64,000 bases of DNA from Pempheris klunzingeri (lineage: Eukaryota > Chordata > Actinopteri > Acropomatiformes > Pempheridae), in contig NC_092012.1 of NCBI RefSeq assembly GCF_042242105.1, positions 2,747,470 to 2,811,469 of the forward strand, given 5' to 3'. The position numbers and the translations under genes are program-made. Shown one piece after another: positions 56,401 through 64,000 of the stretch. Under the pieces are notes generated by a model that worked only from the letters and a program-made list of their open reading frames with translations, was not told the origin of the DNA and did no database searches. Numbering within the stretch: position 1 is the first letter of the stretch; every line of letters begins with the position of its first letter.

Positions 56401-59400
56401 CTTCACCTGACAGCACCCAAGTGCCCATTTTCTATTCTATTATATATTATTATAAGTTATTATATTATTCTAGTTAACTCAAACTGAACTAAAAACCAAA
56501 ACTAGATGTGAAAAAACTCCTTAATCAACTGTAACGATGATAAAAACTGATCTTCATGAAGGGTTTTCTATTGATTATAATACCAATGTGGAACTCTTAA
56601 ATCTGCTCCTGACAAACATCCCTTATATTATAATAAATAATAAAGTAAAACTAATACTGAAACTAATGAAAACTAAACTGAAACTAAACATTTTTAAACA
56701 ATACAAACTGAAGTGAAACCAGCAAACTGAAACTAAACTGAACTGAAAACAAAACGAACATAAAAACAGTTATATTGATGTTTATATGATGAGTGTGTTT
56801 ATAAATATATATATTTGTATCATCTGTTGTTCAGATGGAGGTTATTCTTACTCACAGTCAGTGGAGGAAAGAGGTGCTGATGAGAAGTTACCTGCTGTTT
56901 CTGGGAATTAATCAATATATTTACTGAATTTACTGAAGCTGCTTCACAGACTGAGATTTTTACCCTTAAAACATAAAAAGAGGTTCTAAAATATGTTTTC
57001 TTCTGATTTAAAGCTAATAGTTTATACAAGTACAGCTGGAACAATTAGTCGATTCATCTTAATTAACTACTTTGCCAACCTTTTACATAATTTTCATATA
57101 AAAACGGTTCATGTCTCTTGTTTTTAATTCTTTTTTAAATCATAATTATGATAATAGCATACTACTAAAGTCACAGGAGGCATTTTTCTGCAATCAAAGA
57201 AATGTTAACTAACAAAGGAAAAGGCTTTGAGAAACGTAAATGTAGAGGAAACAAATGTTCATAGTCCAAAAAAAAGACAACTTTGAAAAGAAAAACTCTC
57301 GTAACGCAGTTTAACGTAACGTTGTTAACACTATTCCTTCAGTTGTTTCTATTTTTGTTACCTAAACCTAAACATTTCCAGCCTCTTGAATGGTGAAGCT
57401 GCTGCTGTAAACTACAGCTGTGAACAAACAAAGCACAGAGATCAGTGTGTAGGTCACTTATTGATTATTTTATGGTTTGATCAGGATTATTTACATGAGC
57501 TCGTGTAGATGAAACCACAGATAATGATGAAAATCAAGCAGTGTACTGGAACTCTTTTTCCAAACCTCGAGGACGTGGCCAGACTTCAGATGTGATATCG
57601 GTGTTGTTCGGTGTTGCAGGTGTGAAGCAGGTGGATGAGTGTTGCCTTTGAGGTCGACGCCGTTGTGGGAGAAATGTTAATTCATGTGTTGTTTTCTGGA
57701 CGGATGCTGTTTGCACCCAGAAGTCGACACTATTTACACCCACGTGTTTGTTGGAATGGATGTTTTGTGTTTTATGTACGCTGCCTTTTATATTTGTATT
57801 ATTTTAACCCAAACCATCATCTGTTCTAAACCTAACCAAGTACTTTTGGTGCCTAAACGTAACCAAACTGCAACAATAATGATAAAAGAAAACTATTCAC
57901 ACAGAGGTGTAACTAGTAACTAGTTACTGGAGTAAACAAAGGATCTGAATACTTCCTCCACCGCTGATCAATACAGACGTGAGCTGCAGGATCAGTGCCT
58001 GATGTTTTTAACCCACAGGAGGGGCCGTTGGTGCTGGAGCCCGGTCCGGTGTTCGCCAAGGACGGAGACAAGAACCGGAGCGAGCACATCAGCTACAGGA
58101 TCCTCCGAGGTCCGAACCAGAACCATTTCACTGCACATTCACTAGGACTGCTGTTATCATCGTCAGCATTAGGAGTGTTTTCACACGGCACCACTTTTAA
58201 AGTCACTTCTTTAAACCTGTTATTGTACAAACTGGTTCTCTTAACTTTGTTATTGACTCCTTTAATTATTTTATATGGTTTTATTTAACATATTTTACTC
58301 TTACTCATACAAATCTCCTTTTTTTAGAACTTTTAAACAGATATTTGTTATTATTATTGCAGGACTGTAGTTTTAGCTGAATGTACCTAATAAACTGAGT
58401 GTATGAAACAGCTAAAATGTATAATTACTGAAACTTCCTGTGTCCCTGTGATTGATTTTGTGTATCTAAAGATAACTGTGCTGCTTTTGTTGCTTGTTGC
58501 TCATGATGTTTTCTGTCTTCATCAGGAAACGAGGGAAATATTTTCCAGATTGATGAAGAAACAGGGAACATCACCATGGTTAAAGCTGCTGACATCATCG
58601 GCCCGATAACTCTCACTGTTCTGGTCAAATAAAATCATTTGTCTTATTGATCTGTGGTGGTTTTGTGAGGCAGACCAGCTGGGATGTAACCCACCTGTGA
58701 TCCTCTCCTGGCCCTCAGGCGTCACAGGTGACCAACAGGGATCAGTTTGCGGTGACGCAGGTGACCATCGAGGTGATGAAGAAGAGCAGGAACCCTCCTC
58801 GCTTCGAGAAGGAGCGATACGAAGGGTTCATCTACAGCAACTCGGTCCCCGAGAGCATGATCCTCCGAGACCGAAGCACCAACCGACCGTTCAGGGTCCG
58901 AGCTCGGGACGAGGACTTCGCTGCCGTGAGTCCTCTTCATGTGCAACTGTGTTGATATTATTAATTATTTATTATTTATTATTACTAATATTCAGCCTTC
59001 AAAACCATTAATATGAATCTGTTGCTGCAGATGTTTTGTAGGAACCTTTACTCAAAATGCTAAATTAGATAAATGACACCAGTTTGTTTTTCAGTCCTGA
59101 CTGACTGGACAGTTGATTGATTGATCGATTGATTGATTATTCTCCAATGAGGCAAAAAACAACAGAGCCGGGGAGGAGGGGGATTTTCTGAGATAAAAAT
59201 GGGAAATTTCTGAGTAAAAAAAAAAAAATCTTCCCTGTTATTATTTAAGATTAAAGCAATAAATCTGTGAGGAAAAACTCCAAAATTTACGAGAAGAAAA
59301 CTTTTATTTTCTGAATCTGATTGCAAAGTATAATAATTACTGCAGACGTAGTACACGTCAGGTGGCCTCCTGCTACTGTTATGATGTTGATCCAACCTTG

Positions 59401-60142
59401 AAAAGTTTATTTTCTTATAAATTTCTTTTTTTTTTTTTTAACTGTTTATTGTTTTTCTGAACATTTTGTTAAAACAAACAACTGGACACATTCTCACAAG
59501 TATACATCTGCACGGTTACACAAGTAAAAACAAAAACAACGATGTTAAGGTCAAATAAAAATAAGAACACATACATAAACAAATATACACAGAATAGGTT
59601 AAATTAGTCATTAATTAATTAAAAAAAAAAAAAAGCGGGGGAGTGGGTGCTTCAGAGTACTAATCTAATTCGGTTTGATAAAAGCTAAGGGCTCCATCTC
59701 CATTCTTATTTGGAAATCATTTTGCATAATTGATCAATAACAGGTTGCCATTTCTTACAAAGTTCTGACTTTAAAAGTTCCCCAAACTCACTTGAGAAGG
59801 AAAAAAAAACACCAAACTCTGCAGCTCTACTCAACTTTTAGCTTTTGCACCTCGTTGCTTTATTTCTCACACTGCAGATATATATATATTTTAGGAGCTG
59901 GTGGAGACCAAACCGGAGCTAAAAGACATGAATATTCATCATGTTGACACAACCAGACATGAGTGATATTTCTGTGTCTTACAATGTGAGTCTATGTGGT
60001 GGTTTTCTGACCCATTAACCTGAACTAATTGATAAGCTGATGGTAAATCAGGGTGTGTTTTGGTGTCCGTCTGCCCCCTAGTGGTCAAAAATAACTGAAT
60101 GCAGCTTCAAATGACAAAATCTAAAATCTTTAAACTATTTTT

Positions 60143-60173
<31 letters not shown>

Positions 60174-62494
60174 CAGGGTGCGAATCCAGATGTTAAATAT
60201 GAGGTTCAGTACAGCAGCTACGTCAACGTGACCTCGGACGGTTTCGTGATCCTGAAGAGAGTCGTGAAGACGGAGTCCTTCGCGCTTCAGGTGACGTGAT
60301 GTGACATTTACTGACTTCTTTATACTTGTTTTTATAAAAATGTTATTTATACGCTTTTTTTTTTTTCTGAATGCAGCTCAGAGCGGTCGACACAACAACG
60401 GGCGAGTTTGGAACAGCTGCCCTCTCGGTTCAGGTCATACCTGGTAAGACGGTGATTCTCTGTCATATTGGCAAATTAATTACAATAAAATAATAGTAAT
60501 CTAGTAATCTATAATAAAAATCTAGACATTAAAATGGTTGCAGAATTTCAAATGATGTCCAGTCACACTCTCCTGCCACTGAAAAGGCTGTTTGAGGAAT
60601 GTTTCCCTAAAATCTACAGTAGCCAGATGTGAAGATCAAGTGTTGAGACAGACGAACACACTTTTCTCAGTTATTCTGGTTTATTGATTGATTGGAACCT
60701 TTCAGCTGAGGTTGGACAGATTTTAGGGACATGAAGCATCTGAAGATCCTCCAAGAAATGACGTCACAGTTTGAGGTTTAAATGTCACAATGCATTTTAT
60801 ATTTACATATTTGAATGAGCAGTTCTGGGAAATCCCAACGATGAATCCTGCAGGTGTAATCTTGACTCGCTCACCTGTTCTCCGCCTGCAGCCGTGGCCA
60901 TCCCGTCTCCTTCGAACGTCGGCTACCGACCGGGCGACATGGCGCTGCTGGGCCTGGTCATGGCAGCTCTGCTGGTCCTCTGCCTCATTGTAATCGGCTT
61001 CCTGATTTCCCGCGTGTGGAAGGGAAACGCCAGCATGGACAAAATATGTGAGGTCGGTCAGGACTTTTCTTTGGGTTTTCACCTCTGGAGAGTTTCGAGG
61101 AAAGCATTTTATGTGTTTATTATGTATTTAAAGTCCTATTTGTTGTATACTATACATGTTTGTTCCCATATTAGAGGAATACTTCAACATTTTAGCTTTA
61201 TTTCAGACCAGAGAGTTGGAGGAGAACGTATGGGGTTAGAAACGATTAGCTTACCTTAGCAAAAAAACTGGAAACGGGGGGGAAACAGACATCCTGACTG
61301 TCCAAAGTGGAAAAAAAAAAATCAGCAATGAACACATTATGACTTAACATTATGACTTATTTCCTTAATTCATACAAACAAAAATGTAAAAATGCTAAGC
61401 TAAGCTTCTCATTCAACTCTTGATAGGAATGTAAATAAGTGGATTTCCCAAACAGCCTCTTACTGCAATAAAAGTAGAATAAGTAGGTTGATTTTTAACC
61501 GCAAGAAACTTAAAATCCACCCGTCCCTCTAATTCATTATTTGTTAAACAGTCTTTGGAAAGAAACAGACAATAACCTGTAAAATAAAAACACAAAACTA
61601 CAATAATAATAATGTTAAAACTCTGGTTTCTTTAGCAGCCTTTTGTTCTCACGGTGCTGCACAGGCGCCTCCACACTGTTGCTTCAGACGTCAGAGACAG
61701 ACTCAGCTGCTTCATGCTGCATGTGCTCCTCCTGTGTGGCTCTGATGAATATTCATCAGCTCAACCCCACAGAAGGGCTCTGTGTTAAAACAGAGCAAAT
61801 GAACCTAGCTCACTCTTGGTATCATCTGTAACGTTACACAATGCCACGCTTCATTAACCGCTGTATTAATGAGGGGCCCCTCTCCCGCCTGTAGTGCCTG
61901 GGCCCCTGCCTGAAGTCCGACCCGCCCCGGTCCGGCCACAGGGACTCCCTGCAGTACACCAACGACGGCTTCCAGAACGAGGGCGACCAGAGCCGCGGGG
62001 GCGGCAGGCGCTGGAACAACGCGCTCCCCAGACGGAGCACCTTCCCCCAGCCGCGAGGCCGGGTCATCCCCCTGGAGCGACGGAGCCACCACTGCTCCTC
62101 CTGCGGCGTTTTCACCAACCACGTCCCGAAGGGGAGCCCCGCGGCGAGAGCGTCCAGGAGGGGCAGAGGAGACGGCGACGAGTACGGCAAGAGGTCGATC
62201 CTGGCCAAGCAGAGGAGGAGGGAGGGCCAGAAGACGGTGTGGTTCAAGGAGAGCGAGGACTCCTCCGACATCGAGGTGGAGATCATCCCAGACACGGTGG
62301 GCCGGGTGGAGGAGGAGACTGAGGAGGAGCTGGAGGGGGAGATGGAGATGGAGGGGGTCGTTAGAGACCCGGCGGCCCCGCTGAGAGAGTCAGACGGCGG
62401 GCAGGAGAGCCAGAGCGCGGCGCCCGGCGAGGACCAGGACTGTGGGAGCGCCGACTCGGAAAAAGAGAAGCGAGGCCAGGAGCAGGAGGGCTGA
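50362..62494 (+). CDS. cdhr5: cdhr5, cadherin-related family member 5 (mucin-like protocadherin), complete
   Basis: CDHR5 is a single-pass protocadherin of the intestinal and renal brush border; with CDHR2 it forms the tip links between microvilli. Coding exons: 50362-50452, 52467-52639, 53534-53593, 53736-53825, 55358-55444, 55546-55650, 56191-56376, 58019-58109, 58526-58623, 58719-58925, 60177-60290, 60377-60443, 60892-61052, 61895-62494. Phases close to 709 residues and TGA. Order: signal peptide (about 1-28), four cadherin repeats with linkers NANDNPPNF (119-127), DVDNRPPWF (227-235) and SRNPPRF (350-356), transmembrane helix about 473-495, and a tail of about 210 residues. Matches to human CDHR5 as I remember it: RPPWFQPC, PLVLEPGPVFAKDGD, VTQVTIE and, in the tail, RSILAKQRR...VWF. 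The Ser/Thr/Pro mucin stalk of the human long form is absent. Several N-glycosylation sequons are present. Head-to-head with drd4, as in human. Confidence 0.92.
50880..51005. repeat. copy of the 'tctttatgctaagcta' repeat family, cdhr5 intron 1
   Basis: Contains 'agccttaatgctaagctaat', 'atgccgaactatccctttaa'. The end CTATCCCTTTAAG marks a TTAA-type boundary. Confidence 0.6.
51270..51556. repeat. 12-bp minisatellite in cdhr5 intron 1
   Basis: About 24 tandem units of 'ctggtctgggta' and its 'ctggtctgagta' variant, with a few units shortened or altered ('ctgattgcggta'). Confidence 0.95.
51969..52402. mobile_element. foldback MITE, copy 10, just before cdhr5 exon 2
   Basis: Left arm starts at 'agagagagacctggaagatc' (outer part lost), the centre is intact and the right arm runs to 'caagcactttagcacttt'. 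It ends 64 bases before exon 2. Part of 'gcgatataac' is deleted in its right arm. Confidence 0.88.
52467..52639 (+). CDS. cdhr5: cdhr5 coding exon 2 (EC1, first part)
   Basis: Encodes CTVPPGPVAVSENNTADVQV through the strand-rich LTVTVNPEDLFYLRGNALMV. The acceptor is CTCTCAG and the donor GAG|GTAATT. Foldback elements end 64 bases before it and start about 60 bases after it. Confidence 0.9.
52700..53313. mobile_element. foldback MITE, copy 11, just after cdhr5 exon 2
   Basis: Left arm starts within 'acctggaaacagccgttatt', so its outer part is lost. The right arm is complete and ends GAGTTACCCTTTAA. The element begins about 60 bases after the exon 2 donor. Confidence 0.88.
53534..53593 (+). 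CDS. cdhr5: cdhr5 coding exon 3 (60 bp, EC1)
   Basis: Encodes SLSSAALVVWVQCSRAGSRS, a beta-strand of EC1. Acceptor TTTGTCAG, donor TCT|GTGAGT, frame-neutral. Confidence 0.85.
53736..53825 (+). CDS. cdhr5: cdhr5 coding exon 4 (EC1-EC2 linker)
   Basis: Encodes VNESVEVLVENANDNPPNFA and QNHFVLEVNE. NANDNPP is the classical calcium-binding linker of cadherins. Confidence 0.93.
53930..54370. repeat. dispersed repeat in cdhr5 intron 4 (partner in intron 7)
   Basis: Shares 'attattctagttaact', 'aatcaactgtaac', 'tgtggaactcttaaatctg' and 'acatcccttatattataa' with 56440-56775, on the same strand. Confidence 0.85.
54715..55140. repeat. AT-rich minisatellite in cdhr5 intron 4
   Basis: Some 20 imperfect units of 'aaatcaataaaatcatttttt', with shortened and extended variants. 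It is about 90% A+T by eye. Confidence 0.93.
55358..55444 (+). CDS. cdhr5: cdhr5 coding exon 5 (EC2)
   Basis: Encodes LAPLNSSVGLIEATDVDSEP and LYYRLESAT. ATDVDSE is the DxD calcium motif. Frame-neutral at 87 bp. Confidence 0.93.
55546..55650 (+). CDS. cdhr5: cdhr5 coding exon 6 (EC2)
   Basis: Encodes DKYFRLENINTPKILVKSVL and DYDVVQKISLVLHVQ. LDYD is the usual LDxE/D-type calcium motif. Confidence 0.93.
55781..56010. mobile_element. short mariner/Tc1-type MITE in cdhr5 intron 6
   Basis: Ends are 'cactgtcgcccataaagttg' and 'caactttatgggcaccagtg', an inverted repeat of about 30 bases starting CACTG beside a TA on the left. The 230-bp body has no coding capacity. Confidence 0.8.
56191..56376 (+). 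CDS. cdhr5: cdhr5 coding exon 7 (EC2-EC3 linker)
   Basis: Encodes DTFNGSASDQ, then VATITVHVRDVDNRPPWFQP and CLRTSLGSAKLCVSAGYRG. RPPWFxPC is a CDHR5 hallmark. Confidence 0.95.
56440..56775. repeat. dispersed repeat in cdhr5 intron 7 (partner in intron 4)
   Basis: Second copy of the repeat at 53930-54370, ending in the same 'aactgaactgaaaacaaa' tract. Confidence 0.85.
56780..58018. other. cdhr5 intron 7, remainder
   Basis: No exon recognised. 57905-57970 carries 'ggatctgaatacttcctcca', the end of the dispersed repeat seen at 48170-48325. Confidence 0.5.
58019..58109 (+). CDS. cdhr5: cdhr5 coding exon 8 (EC3)
   Basis: Encodes EGPLVLEPGPVFAKDGDKNR and SEHISYRILR, very close to human PLVLRPGPIYAEDGD. 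The donor CGAG|GTCCGA is not a strong consensus but the phase fits exon 9. Confidence 0.9.
58526..58623 (+). CDS. cdhr5: cdhr5 coding exon 9 (EC3)
   Basis: Encodes NEGNIFQIDEETGNITMVKA and ADIIGPITLTVL. The donor is CTG|GTCAAA, weak but required by the next exon; reading through gives VK and TAA at once. Confidence 0.87.
58719..58925 (+). CDS. cdhr5: cdhr5 coding exon 10 (EC3-EC4)
   Basis: Encodes ASQVTNRDQFAVTQVTIEVM, the linker KKSRNPPRF, and the first EC4 strands to ARDEDFAA. The NPPRF linker lacks the canonical DxND residues, so calcium binding between EC3 and EC4 is probably reduced. Confidence 0.93.
58926..60147. other. cdhr5 intron 10
   Basis: No exon recognised. It includes poly-A and poly-T runs at about 59218-59229, 59427-59440 and 59621-59634. 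Confidence 0.5.
60148..60173. repeat. (GT)13 microsatellite at the cdhr5 exon 11 acceptor
   Basis: The GT run ends three bases before the AG used for exon 11. Confidence 0.95.
60177..60290 (+). CDS. cdhr5: cdhr5 coding exon 11 (EC4)
   Basis: Encodes GANPDVKYEVQYSSYVNVTS and DGFVILKRVVKTESFALQ. The acceptor TGTCAG ends a GT microsatellite, with no ordinary polypyrimidine tract. Confidence 0.9.
60377..60443 (+). CDS. cdhr5: cdhr5 coding exon 12 (end of EC4)
   Basis: Encodes LRAVDTTTGEFGTAALSVQV and IP, the last strand of EC4. Donor CCTG|GTAAGA, phase 1. Confidence 0.9.
60892..61052 (+). CDS. cdhr5: cdhr5 coding exon 13 (membrane helix)
   Basis: Encodes AVAIPSPSNVGYRPGD, then the helix MALLGLVMAALLVLCLIVIG plus FLI, then SRVWKG as stop-transfer. 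Only about 15 residues separate EC4 from the membrane, where human CDHR5 has its mucin-like stalk. Confidence 0.92.
61053..61894. other. cdhr5 intron 13
   Basis: Contains at 61170-61290 a diverged copy of the repeat family at 18290-18515 ('gattagcttaccttagca'). No exon recognised. Confidence 0.5.
61895..62494 (+). CDS. cdhr5: cdhr5 coding exon 14 (cytoplasmic tail)
   Basis: The 600-bp, GC-rich exon encodes 199 residues and TGA. It has YTNDGFQNEG (531-540), CSSC (577-580), the conserved RSILAKQRR (610-618) with VWF (625-627), then an acidic Glu-rich end stopping at EQEG. The acceptor is CGCCTGTAG. Confidence 0.9.
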   Translation, partial: CLGPCLKSDPPRSGHRDSLQYTNDGFQNEGDQSRGGGRRWNNALPRRSTFPQPRGRVIPLERRSHHCSSCGVFTNHVPKGSPAARASRRGRGDGDEYGKRSILAKQRRREGQKTVWFKESEDSSDIEVEIIPDTVGRVEEETEEELEGEMEMEGVVRDPAAPLRESDGGQESQSAAPGEDQDCGSADSEKEKRGQEQEG

Positions 62495-63710
62495 CGGAGG
62501 AGGTCAGAGGTCAGACTCAAGTCGGAGAAAACGTTCACGGAACTGAGCTGATTTCTTGTCACTTTTTGGAGACAACAGCGGTCCAGGGTGACGCCTCCAC
62601 CTCCTCTGGATAACTGCCAAACCTCAAGAGTAGATTCAAGGATCCAGAAAGTATTTATTTTCTACTGTGAGTACCTTAGAGTTCAGCGCCAGAGGTAATA
62701 ACTTCAACACTTCACATCATTAGTATAGCCCCTCACAACCTGGGTCTTATTTTCATGGTTTTGGTGATCATTTGTATTGATAACATCTTGTACTCACTGA
62801 AATAATCGCTGAAGTAGGAGCAAACATTGTGACGACGAAGTCCGACAGAACGAAAGACACGAAAAACAGGTTGGAAACAAAAAAGGTGAGCGATTAATTA
62901 ATTAATTATTACCCAAAATTTACACTGCAAACATCCACAACAGTTTAAAACTAACAAACGACACAGGTTTCCAGAGCAGAGAGGGATTATTACTGACATT
63001 TCAGCTGTCGTTTGGGGTAATGGTGCTTTAAGAAGCTAGATTAAAGCAGACAGGATGGTTCAAATGGGAATAAAACTGAAGGAAATAAGCACATAGGCAG
63101 TAAAAACAATTGAAAGATTAAGAATAAGTGAAACCAAAACATTCAGGTTCTGTTCCAGAAGTTAAAAAAAAGACTAATTCGTAATCTAACTAACCAAATC
63201 CAACCATAACCATATATTCTGTGACTCATAACAAACTGCATATCTAGATAAAAGATATAAAAAGGTATAAATCTGATATCGTTTATTCAAACTACTGTTG
63301 AACCTGCAGGTTTTAGAGTCCTCAGCAGGCTCAGACATGAACAGTGAGGACACACAGAGCGTGTGGGCGAGTTTTAAAAGGTTCAGACGATGGCGAGTTA
63401 CGATGACATTGTAAATTCCTAAAGTGATCGTTGGTGCTGCAGCAGATGCTGATCTGACTGTATGAATCCCTCTGAACCTTAATAGAGCTGCAACATTTAA
63501 CTGGACCTTTAATTTAAGAGAAAATGTTTTTCCCGAGATATCACAGCTGGTGCTTGGGGCCTCATGTCTAATCTAAGATACAGTAACAAAACCTTTAAAG
63601 GCTTATTTTGGTTATTTTGACTTGTTTCTGCAGGGATGTTTGAGGTGGTCTAGTTGTGTGTTCACGTTCAGTAGGTCACCATCACTGCTTCAGTCCAGGA
63701 TTGAACCCTT
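62495..63710 (+). other. cdhr5: cdhr5 3' untranslated and flanking DNA
   Basis: No further coding exon recognised. A possible AATAAA lies at 63069-63074, about 575 bases after the stop; it is not supported by anything else. Confidence 0.45.
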
Positions 63711-63842
63711 GTATGGTGTTTCATCTGTTTTCATGTTCTCTGTCAAAATAAAACTATATGATTAATCATTTTTTCAAACTCAGACTCATAAATATGAGCC
63801 AAAAAATGAAAATGGGTCCCACAGACACCATATAAGGGTTAA
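63711..63842. mobile_element. 132-bp hairpin MITE with a TTAA end
   Basis: Starts TTGAACCCTTGTATGGTGT and ends ACACCATATAAGGGTTAA, so the ends are inverted repeats and the right TTAA is intact, with the left one mutated to TTGA. The inner parts also pair ('tcagactcataaatatgag'). An AATAAA at 63747-63752 lies inside it. Confidence 0.82.
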
Positions 63843-64000
63843 AACACTCTTCCTGCTAAAGCCATTTTTTTAAAAAATGAAGATCTGGTCTGTAGCTTTT
63901 TCTTTTTTTTAGAACTAACGGCCGAGCGAGCACAGAGAGATTCTCCTCTCAGGTAAAATGCTGACACAGATTTCATGCTGAATGTTGAATGATGGCAGTC

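Noticed and set aside
61834..62562. 242-codon minus-strand open frame opposite cdhr5 exon 14
   Set aside because: Antisense shadow of a GC-rich coding exon; low-complexity Ser/Pro composition follows from that.
1..64000. CRISPR arrays, operons, phage or bacterial defence systems
   Set aside because: The tandem arrays have no spacer structure, and all recognised genes are spliced vertebrate genes.

Overview
The window is nuclear DNA of a bony fish, most likely a spiny-rayed (percomorph) teleost. The evidence is vertebrate exon-intron genes with short GT-AG introns, dense CA/GT microsatellites, and many short foldback DNA transposons, Tc1-like remnants and LINE 3' ends of the kinds common in teleosts. 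The gene order matches the human 11p15.5 neighbourhood (PSMD13, SIRT3, DRD4, CDHR5). I read four genes, each assembled exon by exon with phases that add up.

Layout. (1) 87-5156, minus: the first ten coding exons of psmd13, a 26S proteasome lid subunit; its 3' end lies off the left edge. (2) 5157-5659: a 503-bp head-to-head gap, presumably a shared promoter. (3) 5660-9107, plus: complete sirt3 (8 coding exons, 343 aa), including two small exons that supply a mitochondrial presequence. (4) 9108-19121: intergenic DNA with an AATAAA after sirt3, a degenerate 21-bp minisatellite and several foldback transposons. (5) 19122-34984, minus: complete drd4-type dopamine receptor (4 coding exons, 386 aa), with large introns full of repeats; intron 1 holds a 2.4-kb minisatellite. 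(6) 34985-50361: a 15-kb head-to-head gap with no recognisable gene. Human has SCT (secretin) here, but I found no trace of it. (7) 50362-62494, plus: complete cdhr5 (14 coding exons, 709 aa), with signal peptide, four cadherin repeats, one transmembrane helix and a cytoplasmic tail. (8) 62495-64000: 3' flank with a small hairpin element.

The genes do not form a pathway. They serve proteasome assembly, mitochondrial deacetylation, dopamine signalling and brush-border adhesion, and sit together through conserved synteny. The most notable material is non-genic. One nearly palindromic element of about 720 bp, with termini next to TTAA, occurs about a dozen times and closely brackets cdhr5 exon 2. 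A 21-bp minisatellite family occurs at three sites in two orientations. Dinucleotide repeats lie directly against several splice sites. I found no bacterial-type system, CRISPR array, tRNA or rRNA.

All calls rest on reading the sequence and remembered family knowledge; no database search was run.
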